NCBI GenBank assembly: GCA_001789355.1
Contig: MFZI01000041.1
Span: 10,415 to 26,641 of the forward strand
Length of the DNA stretch: 16,227 bases
Origin: Candidatus Roizmanbacteria bacterium RIFCSPHIGHO2_01_FULL_39_8
Lineage (GTDB): Bacteria; Patescibacteriota; Microgenomatia; UBA1406; GWC2-37-13
Direction of reading: 5' to 3'
Shown here: piece by piece, positions 7,259 through 13,773 of the stretch
How positions within the stretch are numbered: position 1 is the first letter of the stretch
Layout of the letters: every line of letters begins with the position of its first letter
Notes under the pieces: model-generated
What the model was told of the DNA's origin: nothing
Databases searched by the model: none
What the model saw: the letters and a program-made list of their open reading frames with translations, nothing else
Made by a program: the position numbers and the translations under genes

Positions 7259-7747
7259 CTACTTATTGCAAAGCGTAGGATTATCTTGGCAGAATTTTTT
7301 TTGCGCTTCCTCAACCTTTTTTTGGGCTTCTTCATTTTGTCTTTTCATTTCATCCCACTTTCTCCAAAACTCTTCATTCCACTCTTTGCTTCCCGGGCTT
7401 CCCGGAATTATGGTAGGAGAAGTCATGGTAGGATCGGGATAATATATTGTTTGGGGTAGAGTCGGTGTTACGGTGGGTATTTGGGGTTGGATAGTACTTG
7501 TTATTCTATTAATTTTCGGGCTTGCTTGTGGTGCAAAGTTTTTTTCATTTTTATTAGTTATATCCTTCTTTAAGGGTGGGTTTACATTAAAATCCGAGAT
7601 AATTTCTTTAACTTTTTTTACGGCTGATACTGTTGGATCAATGATTATTTTTTGTATTCCGCCGCTTTTCCATCCTGCATAAAGTGAAAATGATCCACTG
7701 ACGACAGCAACTAGGAATATAAACAAAAATATCGTTGAAGAGCGCAT
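7259..7747 (-). CDS. Membrane-anchored Pro/Thr-rich protein with C-terminal coiled coil
   Basis: No family is recognised. The 162 residues begin with a hydrophobic segment (about 5-26) that could be a signal anchor. A lysine/asparagine-rich stretch follows, then a low-complexity region rich in Pro, Thr, Ser and Ile (about 78-118). The end is a highly charged, probably coiled-coil segment (about 120-155: EEFWRKWDEMKRQNEEAQKK) with two cysteines near the terminus. The likely topology is N-in with the body outside the membrane. The gene starts 4 bp after the NDP kinase stop, so it is probably read from the same mRNA. The Pro/Thr region is a possible site of O-glycosylation, which is inference only. 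Confidence 0.65.
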   Translation of the reverse strand: MRSSTIFLFIFLVAVVSGSFSLYAGWKSGGIQKIIIDPTVSAVKKVKEIISDFNVNPPLKKDITNKNEKNFAPQASPKINRITSTIQPQIPTVTPTLPQTIYYPDPTMTSPTIIPGSPGSKEWNEEFWRKWDEMKRQNEEAQKKVEEAQKKFCQDNPTLCNK

Positions 7748-7751
7748 AGAT

Positions 7752-8330
7752 TTATCTCATCACTCTTTCCTCAACCCGTTCGTAGGAATAGATTTCAGCT
7801 GGAGAAAACCAGAGGGGAATTTCATATTTTGCTTCCTCGATTGAACCGGATGCATGAATTAAATTTTTTATAGCTCTTTTTGCAGTGTTGGCCAGATACG
7901 AAGAATCATAACAAAAATCCCCGCGGATAGTTCCTGGAGGAGAAATGAGAGGCAACGTGTGTCCACATAATTTTCGGACCAATTCAACCGCGTGCGGTCC
8001 CTCAAGTACAAAGGCAAATACCGGCCCGGTAGAGATATATTCTATTAACCATTCCCTGATCATTCTTCCGATTTCAAGGCTGTCTGCGGTTCCGAGAAGT
8101 TTTACCGGGTCAGCCCCCATTTTTTTATAATTTTCAAGCGTCTTCTCACCCATTCCCCGTAAAAAAGATTCCCGATCAGCAGGATAGTGTTTCTCGCCCA
8201 ACTCTTTTTTTACCATAAGAAACTTAGCTGCAACTATCTTCAATCCGACCTTTTCAAATCGTCCCACAATCTCGCCGATCAACCCTCTTAGTACTGCATC
8301 AGGTTTTAATACTACAAGTGTTTGCTCCAT
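7752..8330 (-). CDS. ndk: Nucleoside diphosphate kinase, elongated form
   Basis: The protein moves the gamma-phosphate between nucleoside triphosphates and diphosphates through a phosphohistidine. EQTLVVLKPDAV opens the protein, with K9 the phosphate-binding lysine. TGPVFAFVLEG (101-111) is the family core, and NLIHASGS (156-163) contains the catalytic H159. At 192 residues it exceeds the canonical 140-150. Most of the extra length is an insert around residues 55-95, between the HY segment and the TGP core. The insert reads as an intact helical segment. The ATG lies 7 nt after a TATTAT box, and the next gene follows within 4 bp. Confidence 0.95.
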   Translation of the reverse strand: MEQTLVVLKPDAVLRGLIGEIVGRFEKVGLKIVAAKFLMVKKELGEKHYPADRESFLRGMGEKTLENYKKMGADPVKLLGTADSLEIGRMIREWLIEYISTGPVFAFVLEGPHAVELVRKLCGHTLPLISPPGTIRGDFCYDSSYLANTAKRAIKNLIHASGSIEEAKYEIPLWFSPAEIYSYERVEERVMR

Positions 8331-8337
8331 AGTGTTA

Positions 8338-8343
8338 ATAATA
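8338..8343 (-). promoter_or_regulatory. -10 box of the ndk transcript
   Basis: TATTAT on the minus strand ends 7 nt before the ndk ATG. No good -35 is visible in the very AT-rich upstream DNA. The spacing matches the other leaderless-type promoters in this window. Confidence 0.4.
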
Positions 8344-8346
8344 ACA

Positions 8347-8444
8347 TTAATTTTTAATTTTTAAGTGTTAATTCTTAAACAATTTTTAAATCTTTAAACT
8401 TTAAAATTTAATATTTATTTAATAATTACCATTTAATCTTTAAG
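8347..8444. repeat. Degenerate heptanucleotide minisatellite between pilD and ndk
   Basis: The gap is about 90% AT and can be cut into fourteen consecutive 7-bp units: TTAATTT, TTAATTT, TTAAGTG, TTAATTC, TTAAACA and so on, changing to AAACTTT, AAAATTT and AATATTT. It also carries a perfect 11-bp inverted repeat, TAATTCTTAAA (8369-8379) with its complement at 8439-8449, the latter including the prepilin peptidase stop codon. No gene fits here. Confidence 0.65.
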
Positions 8445-8446
8445 AA

Positions 8447-9271
8447 TTATACTCCGTATAGCCCTTTTACTATCTCTAAGATTCTTTCTCCCCACCACAG
8501 CATCGTAATCAATCCGATGATCAAAAAAGGTCCAAAAGCGATCTTACTCTTCCATCCCCGCTTGCCTGCTATTAGGAGACAGATTCCTACCACTGCTCCA
8601 CCCACAAAAGCAATATACAAAGCGGTTAGTCCGCCTAAGGGCCCAAGCAAGAATCCCATGCTAAAAGCGAGTTTCACGTCCCCGAATCCCATCCCTCTTC
8701 CCTTAGTGATAAGGAAGAGGAATAAAATAGGAGTTATTACGACAAAAGCACCGATCACATGGTCGAGGAAAAGTTGAGGCGTTAGTCCAAAACTCACTAC
8801 GAGTAAAAAAGAAAACGCAAAAAGTAAAATCTGCATGCTATCGGGAATAATATGGTATTTGAGATCGGAAAAAAAGATGACAATCGCTGTCGAAACAATT
8901 CCTAAATACGCCGCCATTCGTAAAAAACTGGTATGGAGTGAAAGGAGAGATTGGTTAATCGATATATTCCCCGATGCATATGCCGGTTCAAGTGAAAGCG
9001 GGCTCATGCTTCCAACAACCACGAATACGAGTCCAGTAAACAATTCAATAAAGGGATACTGCCAAGATAGATTCATTTTGCAGTATCTACATTTTCCTCG
9101 AAGCTTTACATATGATAACACCGGAATAAGATCATTCCATGCAAGCTTTGTCAGACACTCGTCACAGCGCGATCTCCCCCCGATGGACTCCTCATTGGGA
9201 AGCCGGTCAATTAAAACATTAAGGAAAGAGCCAACTGCAAGACCGAGAATAAAAAGGAATAAATAAGACAT
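8447..9271 (-). CDS. pilD: Prepilin peptidase (type IV leader peptidase, A24 aspartyl protease)
   Basis: The enzyme cleaves the leader of type IV prepilins at the membrane and in many members N-methylates the new N-terminus. GSFLNVLIDRLP (14-25) is the conserved start. The cytoplasmic loop has two CxxC pairs (C36/C39, C61/C64) that bind zinc. The catalytic aspartates are D136 in FFSDLKYHIIPD and D198 in GMGFGDVK. About seven to eight membrane segments and 274 residues are normal for the full-length form. The gene lies 9 bp after the M16 peptidase stop and is probably co-transcribed with it. A likely substrate is the pilin encoded about 2.7 kb away. Confidence 0.95.
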   Translation of the reverse strand: MSYLFLFILGLAVGSFLNVLIDRLPNEESIGGRSRCDECLTKLAWNDLIPVLSYVKLRGKCRYCKMNLSWQYPFIELFTGLVFVVVGSMSPLSLEPAYASGNISINQSLLSLHTSFLRMAAYLGIVSTAIVIFFSDLKYHIIPDSMQILLFAFSFLLVVSFGLTPQLFLDHVIGAFVVITPILFLFLITKGRGMGFGDVKLAFSMGFLLGPLGGLTALYIAFVGGAVVGICLLIAGKRGWKSKIAFGPFLIIGLITMLWWGERILEIVKGLYGV

Positions 9272-9280
9272 AAACGAAAT

Positions 9281-10609
9281 TTAAATTGCGACAGTCCCTT
9301 CGAAATCTTTTTCTTCATAAGGGCCAATTATCGCTAGATTCAGCCTTTCTGGTCGAAAAATCTCCCTTGCCAGTTCGATTACTTCATCCTCTGTTACTTT
9401 TTCGATCTCTCGGATCACTTTTTCAACCTCCTCCACCTTGCCCTCCAATATATATTTTGTCCCATGCCAAGATGCTACATTTGACGAATCTTCCATCGAT
9501 AAAAGAAATCTCCCCTTAATGATTTCTTTGGCTCGGGATACCTCCCCTGTATTTAGTTTGCCTTGAGCTATCTTTTTATGTTCTCCTAATATTACAGAGA
9601 TTGACTCTTTTATTTTTTCCAGATTATTTGTCACACCCGCTTGGGTCGTCATATATCCAACATCCTGATAAAGCTCACGTCCGCTCGATATATAGTAACA
9701 GAGACCTCTTCTCTCTCTCACTTCAATAAATAATCGGGTAGATGATCCTCCTCCGAGAAGGGTGGTGAGTACCGATAGCGCGTGTCTGCGAGGATCAGCA
9801 AAGGAAAAAGTACGAAAACCCAGACTATAATGCGTCTGCTCTGTCTTTTTATACCGAATCAACATCTCCGGTTTTTTTTGTTTTTCAACAACTTTTTCAA
9901 ATCGTGCCAGTCCACCCGCAGGCTGTCCCGTATTCCAATCTCCGAATTTTTCTTGAATTGTGTCTAGAAAAGATTTAAGTTTTGAGATGTGGTTTTGAGT
10001 TTTGAGATTTGACATTTGAGCTTGACCAAGTCCTCCCGCTACTACAAATACCGCATTTTCCGGATGGTAGAGCGAACTCATATAATCGGTAAATGTCGTC
10101 CGGGTAAATTTCGTCACCGTCTCCTTCGTTCCCGTCGTATCCATACCAAGCGGCGTCTCCCCATATAAGAGATTTTCAAACAGATCACCCACTTTTCTTT
10201 GCGGACTATCTTCATACATATTGATTTCTTCTACAATGACTCCTTTTTCTCTTTCGATCTCATCGGATTTTAACAAAGGATGGAGAATCATATCCGAAAG
10301 GACGTTGATAACGACTGAGAAATCTTCTGTGGGCGCCTTAATCCAGTAGGCAGTGTGGTCTTTGGAGGTATAAGCGTTATGAACAGCTCCTAGACCCTCT
10401 AAGACCGAGGAAATTTCAAAAAAACTGGGGTATTTCTGTGACCCTTTAAAAGGCATATGTTCGAAAAAATGCGCAATCCCATTGTTCTTTTTATTTTCAT
10501 AGCGTGAGCCTGCGCGAAAAAGGAGAATCGCGGTCATCGAAGGAAACGCCTTAGTATTGATGAGAATTGTTTTTAATCCATTCAAAAGTGTCGTGACAAC
10601 AGGTTTCAT
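9281..10609 (-). CDS. M16 family zinc peptidase (pitrilysin/processing-peptidase type)
   Basis: The 442 residues carry the inverted zinc motif HFFEH (47-51) and the distant glutamate in VEEIN (E127/E128), about 76 residues later as expected for HxxEHx76E. The C-terminal half holds GGGSSTRLF and ERRGLCYYISS, the inactive-domain signature. It resembles bacterial processing-peptidase-like members that degrade or trim peptides. Residues about 195-212 (AQMSNLKTQNHISKLK) are encoded by a heptanucleotide repeat and look like an insertion in an interdomain loop. The ATG is 6 nt after TAAAAT. The substrate is unknown; a link to prepilin peptidase is suggested only by the shared operon. Confidence 0.92.
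   Translation of the reverse strand: MKPVVTTLLNGLKTILINTKAFPSMTAILLFRAGSRYENKKNNGIAHFFEHMPFKGSQKYPSFFEISSVLEGLGAVHNAYTSKDHTAYWIKAPTEDFSVVINVLSDMILHPLLKSDEIEREKGVIVEEINMYEDSPQRKVGDLFENLLYGETPLGMDTTGTKETVTKFTRTTFTDYMSSLYHPENAVFVVAGGLGQAQMSNLKTQNHISKLKSFLDTIQEKFGDWNTGQPAGGLARFEKVVEKQKKPEMLIRYKKTEQTHYSLGFRTFSFADPRRHALSVLTTLLGGGSSTRLFIEVRERRGLCYYISSGRELYQDVGYMTTQAGVTNNLEKIKESISVILGEHKKIAQGKLNTGEVSRAKEIIKGRFLLSMEDSSNVASWHGTKYILEGKVEEVEKVIREIEKVTEDEVIELAREIFRPERLNLAIIGPYEEKDFEGTVAI
9973..10020. repeat. Heptanucleotide repeat inserted in the M16 gene
   Basis: Units on the plus strand are ATTTAAG, TTTTGAG, ATGTGG (6 bp), TTTTGAG, TTTTGAG, ATTTGAC and ATTTGAG. Six 7-bp units plus one 6-bp unit make 48 bp, exactly 16 codons, so the frame is kept. 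Confidence 0.75.
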
Positions 10610-10615
10610 CAGTCT

Positions 10616-10644
10616 ATTTTACACAATTACTTCTTTATAATCTA
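10616..10644 (-). promoter_or_regulatory. Promoter of the M16-pilD transcript
   Basis: TAAAAT (10616-10621) on the minus strand ends 6 nt before ATG 10609. A weak TAGATT lies 17 nt further up (10639-10644). The short distance predicts a leaderless mRNA. Confidence 0.5.
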
Positions 10645-10740
10645 GGGTTTATTTCTGGTTTTAAAACGAAGAAAATTGCGTTGCTGAGTTATAACCCTAT
10701 CTTGCTCAATTATCTTCATCATTAAAAATATTTGAACATA

Positions 10741-10968
10741 TCAATAGACCTCTCTTTTTATCGGCAAGACAGTACTATCTATCAACCGCTTCTGTTCCCA
10801 TAGTGTATAGGCCTCTCTGGACTTGACCTCAATCCCTATCTGTGTTCTTAGGTACCATCTAAAGACGAATGCCTCCATTAGTGTTCCTCGTAGGACTTCA
10901 AAACTTTGATTTGTGAGCATTAATTTTTTTTCCAAATATTTTCCGGTTTCTATTTTCAACTGTGACAT
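10741..10968 (-). CDS. Small hypothetical protein, possibly a gene fragment
   Basis: This is a 75-codon frame of unknown family. The translation has a normal amino-acid mix, including two tryptophans, and alternates helical and charged stretches (GTLMEAFVFRWYLRTQIG, then SREAYTLWEQKRLID). There is no recognisable domain, signal or membrane segment. No Shine-Dalgarno or -10 box stands at the usual distance from the ATG, so it may be the remnant of a longer gene. It lies in the gene-poor stretch before the M16 promoter. It could also be a chance frame. Confidence 0.4.
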   Translation of the reverse strand: MSQLKIETGKYLEKKLMLTNQSFEVLRGTLMEAFVFRWYLRTQIGIEVKSREAYTLWEQKRLIDSTVLPIKREVY

Positions 10969-11264
10969 TAAAAATAAAATTTTTTCCCTTTTTTCCCTAA
11001 GTCAGCTTCCATTTTCCGCCTCAGGACTTAAAAATATTATAGGATTTATATTGAGATCTATCCACATTTTAACCACACTCAATCCACAACATTCAGTCAT
11101 CATATAATCGGTAAAAATCACTTAGTTGGATAACTATTATAGGTAGTATTAGAGACAGGTTTATTGCCAAATTTACTCTGATAAGTAAATGTAAATAAAT
11201 CTTTGAAGTGGGGAATTGTATCATATAAATTACAAGTTGTAAAGAAAATCACGTTTTTCCAAAA

Positions 11265-11620
11265 AAATTCTTCACACTTTACGAATTGTAATTTAGCTTG
11301 TTATGACAACCTAAATTAAAGTAGACTCGGAACTAGCAGGTTCTATCGGACCTTGCTAATGCTCTAAAATACGCTTACAACATCGAATAGGTTATCTTAA
11401 AGATCTATTCTCCATTCACATTAGACCAAAGGTTTTCAAAGTCAGCAAAATATAGGTCATCGCTGTTTTTGTATTATCATTAGACTTCTTAACAACCTAT
11501 AGATTTTCCTCTTGAAATTATAACCTTTTCTTGTTCCTTTCTTATGTATTTCGTTTAACTTCTGAGGCAATCGCTTCAGTCATTTTTGTTGATTTACAAT
11601 CTATTTATTCACGTTAGCTC
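11265..11620 (-). ncRNA. Possible non-coding RNA (weak)
   Basis: A minus-strand extended -10 at 11627-11635 predicts a start near 11620. About 350 nt downstream a weak hairpin (AATTC/GAATT, 12-nt loop) is followed by a run of seven T on the minus strand, an acceptable end point. The interval contains two further hairpins and no long frame. I could not match conserved RNase P, tmRNA, 6S or SRP core sequences. A decayed gene with a chance promoter is equally possible. Confidence 0.25.
11289..11318. repeat. 30-bp near-perfect hairpin
   Basis: TAATTTAG, a mismatched C, TTGT, a TATG loop, ACAA, C and CTAAATTA form a 12-bp stem with one mismatch and a 4-nt loop. There is no adjacent T run on either strand, so it is not an intrinsic terminator. 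Confidence 0.7.
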
Positions 11621-11949
11621 GCCTAGATTATATCACATAGTTTGCAGAATCAAGGACTATTTTAAAAAAATGATTCCAACTCTCTGAAGAAGAATGGTTA
11701 TCCAATTATACCGTCTCATTTGGATGAAGAGGACTCCTATTAATAAAGTGTTTTTTTTACTTCTTCACAAAAAGTTTTTCTTTAATAACATAAAGAGCCT
11801 GTATTAAATTGATGTCCTATAATTTGCGCCTTTCCGTATAGTCTCCCTATTGTGTTTCCGCCCTTATTTTATATTGTCTTATCGGCCTTTTGATAATATA
11901 TTGTTAACGTTCAAATTTTTTCTTTACCATAAGAGTAGGCTTTTTTTGA

Positions 11950-12000
11950 AGTCAGACTTAATTCGAGCAAATTAAATCGTGAAGATAAGTTGATCTGACT
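11950..12000. repeat. Nested inverted repeat at the pilin stop codon
   Basis: The outer arms AGTCAGA (11950-11956) and TCTGACT (11994-12000) enclose an inner hairpin TTAATT/AATTAA (11958-11963, 11970-11975). The outer right arm includes part of the pilin stop codon. On the pilin transcript the stem is followed by A rather than U, so a standard terminator is unlikely. Confidence 0.6.
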
Positions 12001-12574
12001 AATTAGATTTATAAAGGTATACGGTAACATCGTCGCAGGTATACTCAACCCCGTCTTTTCCCGAAGAAACAACTGCTACTCCGTCGGAAAATAGATAATT
12101 TCCGCTTGCATCTTGATCCGTACACCCTGCACCCAAACCGACTATCCCGGATCTGCCCCAATAGTCAGGATCAAATTGATAAGCTCTCCCCCAAGGATCA
12201 AGAGAAATTGTCTTTGTATAAGGTCCACCCCATAAGGCAATATCTTGAGCAGTCCAAAAACAGTCGGCATCGATGGTTGCCACAACTGGTTTTTGGGTTA
12301 ATCCAGCTGAAGGTTGATTTAAGTCGGTATTTTCTGGATCTGACATCTCGTCGATTGGGCAGCCATTCGAATATTTACCCGTATGAATAGAAAGTGTTTC
12401 AACTGCCCTCACTATATCATGAATGTCTTGCAGAGCTTTGCTTTTGTTTGCATTGTCCAAAGAACCGGTATAACTAAAAATTCCCGCAGTGCTAAGAATA
12501 CCGATGATTCCCATTACGACGATGACCTCTATAAGCGTGAAACCCTCGGGAAATCTTACCTTCAGCCAGTTCAT
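11999..12574 (-). CDS. Type IV pilin / GspG-like pseudopilin precursor
   Basis: The 191-residue prepilin has a short basic leader and the cleavage motif PEG/FTLIEV: G11 is the last leader residue, F12 the new N-terminus and E16 the conserved Glu+5. A hydrophobic helix follows (about 12-35), then DNANKSKALQDIHDIVRAVE as the amphipathic extension. LDPWGRAYQFDPDYWG, followed by SSGKDGVEYTCDD, resembles the C-terminal region of GspG-type pseudopilins. Four cysteines in the globular part suggest disulfides outside the membrane. It would be processed by the prepilin peptidase in this window. Its promoter is divergent from that of the Pro/Thr-rich protein. No assembly ATPase or platform protein is present here. 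Confidence 0.9.
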   Translation of the reverse strand: MNWLKVRFPEGFTLIEVIVVMGIIGILSTAGIFSYTGSLDNANKSKALQDIHDIVRAVETLSIHTGKYSNGCPIDEMSDPENTDLNQPSAGLTQKPVVATIDADCFWTAQDIALWGGPYTKTISLDPWGRAYQFDPDYWGRSGIVGLGAGCTDQDASGNYLFSDGVAVVSSGKDGVEYTCDDVTVYLYKSN

Positions 12575-12580
12575 ACTATG

Positions 12581-12609
12581 AGGATAGCAGTGAGTAAAAT
12601 AAATTGCAA
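12581..12609 (-). promoter_or_regulatory. Pilin promoter
   Basis: On the minus strand TTGCAA (12604-12609) is followed after 17 nt by TATCCT (12581-12586), preceded by TGC as in an extended -10. The box ends 6 nt before the pilin ATG, predicting a leaderless mRNA. Confidence 0.65.
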
Positions 12610-12622
12610 ATATATCTTCTTG

Positions 12623-12651
12623 TTGAATTGGATTGAATTGATTGCTATAAT
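12623..12651 (+). promoter_or_regulatory. Promoter of the Pro/Thr-rich protein gene
   Basis: TTGAAT (12623-12628), a 17-nt spacer ending in TGC and a consensus TATAAT (12646-12651) lie 6 nt before ATG 12658. Transcription should start at or next to the A of the ATG. Confidence 0.75.
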
Positions 12652-12657
12652 GCGCCG

Positions 12658-13362
12658 ATGAAAAATAAAATCATCTTCTTTCTTCTGCTTATCCTTTTTA
12701 ATGTCTACCTGTTCAATTCTTTCCGATCAGATGTGAGATCCCAAGATGTTATTGAAGAACCAACCCCAACGATAGAAACTCCAACAGAAATCCCGACAGA
12801 TGTTCCTACCTCAATCCCGACAGATATACCAACAGAAGCGCCTACTCCTTCACCTACCGATACTCCAATACCAACACCAACCACTCTGTCTCCATCTTCT
12901 ACCCCGACTTCAACATCAACTCCTGCTGCTACTCGTACGCCGACTCCTCCCCAGTCACCGACTCCTTCCAAGAGCACCGGTACTAATTCTAATCAAAATC
13001 AACAGAACACTAATTCAAATAACAACCAATCCTCCTCTAGCAACCTATCTTCCTCCACTCCAACTCCTCGACTTTCCATGTCACCAAACCCCACCACATT
13101 TATTATGCCTACGGTGAAAAAAGTGTCTACGGAAGAAACAATTTTGGGAGTTGCAGACGATCTCTTGAAGCCTACTCAGACAGGAAAACTTCTCAACTTT
13201 CAATCTAAGTCCTTTCCCTTTTTTACCATTTTCTTGACTTGTTTTTTGGGAATATTAGCAATTCGGATCATCATAGTTTTAACAAAGCAATTATTGCCTT
13301 CGACACAAAAATTCAGACCCTATTGCTATAAAAAGGCGAAGTACTTTTTACCAGCCTTCTGA
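12658..13362 (+). CDS. Pro/Thr-rich surface stalk protein with C-terminal membrane anchor
   Basis: No enzymatic domain is seen. The 234 residues begin with a signal or anchor helix (about 4-21). Residues 35-110 are a low-complexity stalk of xxPT repeats (EIPTDVPT, SIPTDIPT, EAPTPSPT), encoded in part by related 24-bp DNA units. An Asn/Gln/Ser-rich stretch follows (about 111-135), then a short conserved-looking segment (STEETILGVADDLL). A second hydrophobic helix (about 185-207) and a basic tail finish the protein. It fits a type I membrane protein with an extended external stalk, and Pro/Thr stalks are common O-glycan carriers. The 3' end overlaps the convergent gene by 37 bp. Confidence 0.75.
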   Translation: MKNKIIFFLLLILFNVYLFNSFRSDVRSQDVIEEPTPTIETPTEIPTDVPTSIPTDIPTEAPTPSPTDTPIPTPTTLSPSSTPTSTSTPAATRTPTPPQSPTPSKSTGTNSNQNQQNTNSNNNQSSSSNLSSSTPTPRLSMSPNPTTFIMPTVKKVSTEETILGVADDLLKPTQTGKLLNFQSKSFPFFTIFLTCFLGILAIRIIIVLTKQLLPSTQKFRPYCYKKAKYFLPAF

Positions 13363-13724
13363 ACGAGAGGGGCTGCAAGAAGTCCTCCGCCTAAAAAGAG
13401 GAACATAACCGAAGTACTAATATCATTTGTTTTTGCGGCTTCCCTTGTATCTCTGACGCTCGAAAGACAGCTGTCTTTTTGCATTTTAATCGACGCTGCA
13501 GAACTCTGATCTCCTGGATATGAAGAAATGCTTTCGCAATCATCTTCTCTTGGCCCACTATAGGTGGGAACCCCAGAAAAGTTCAGCGTTATTACACCAG
13601 TCGTGGGATATTTAGAAAATAAAAGGAAGTTCACTATGGTTCTTGCCGAGGCAAAGATTCCAAGAAGAAGCAGTAGTACTGCAAGCGTTGTCAAAAACGA
13701 ATATGAATCTTTACCACGTTTCAT
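13326..13724 (-). CDS. Two-TM small membrane protein of unknown function
   Basis: The family is not recognised. The 132 residues have a basic N-terminus, a first hydrophobic helix (about 10-34), an external loop of about 65 residues and a second hydrophobic helix (about 104-121), then a short basic tail. The loop has two cysteines (DDCESISSYPG and KDSCLSS) that could form a disulfide. The gene has the best consensus promoter of the window, 7 nt before its ATG. Its 3' end overlaps that of the stalk protein gene by 37 bp on the other strand, so the two transcripts are partly complementary. Confidence 0.7.
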   Translation of the reverse strand: MKRGKDSYSFLTTLAVLLLLLGIFASARTIVNFLLFSKYPTTGVITLNFSGVPTYSGPREDDCESISSYPGDQSSAASIKMQKDSCLSSVRDTREAAKTNDISTSVMFLFLGGGLLAAPLVQKAGKKYFAFL

Positions 13725-13731
13725 TACCAGA

Positions 13732-13760
13732 ATAATAATCCACTACTCTCAATAAGTCAA
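13732..13760 (-). promoter_or_regulatory. Consensus promoter of the two-TM protein gene
   Basis: TTGACT (13755-13760), a 17-nt spacer and TATTAT (13732-13737) on the minus strand; the -10 ends 7 nt before ATG 13724. A leaderless mRNA is predicted. Confidence 0.75.
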
Positions 13761-13773
13761 GTAGCGAACTCAT

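Larger units (their letters stand above)
10969..11998. other. Gene-poor region of about 1 kb, AT-rich, with hairpins
   Basis: No convincing protein gene, tRNA, tmRNA or SRP RNA was found on either strand. What can be seen is: a 30-bp near-perfect hairpin at 11289-11318, a smaller hairpin at 11334-11358, an extended -10 (TGATATAAT, minus, 11627-11635) that could drive an RNA toward 11265, and a branched inverted repeat at 11950-12000. The region may hold an unrecognised RNA or a decayed gene. Confidence 0.6.

Noticed and set aside
7253..7276. Terminator after the coiled-coil protein gene
   Set aside because: GCTTTGC and GCAAAGC can pair across the stop codon, but on the transcribed strand they are followed by an A run rather than U.
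8835..9266. 143-codon plus-strand frame
   Set aside because: It lies entirely inside the prepilin peptidase gene on the opposite strand, which has clear catalytic and zinc motifs.
11265..11620. RNase P RNA, tmRNA or SRP RNA
   Set aside because: A GAGGAAAA stretch resembles part of the RNase P core, but the matching 3' core sequence, the tmRNA ends and the SRP tip are all missing.
11958..11975. T-arm of a tRNA (TTCGAGC loop)
   Set aside because: The flanking bases do not form a 5-bp T stem around that loop, and no acceptor or anticodon arm can be built around it.
12705..12977. Gly/Val-rich 90-codon frame on the minus strand
   Set aside because: It is the antisense of the Pro/Thr repeat region; its low complexity comes directly from the ACC/CCA/ACT codons of the stalk gene.
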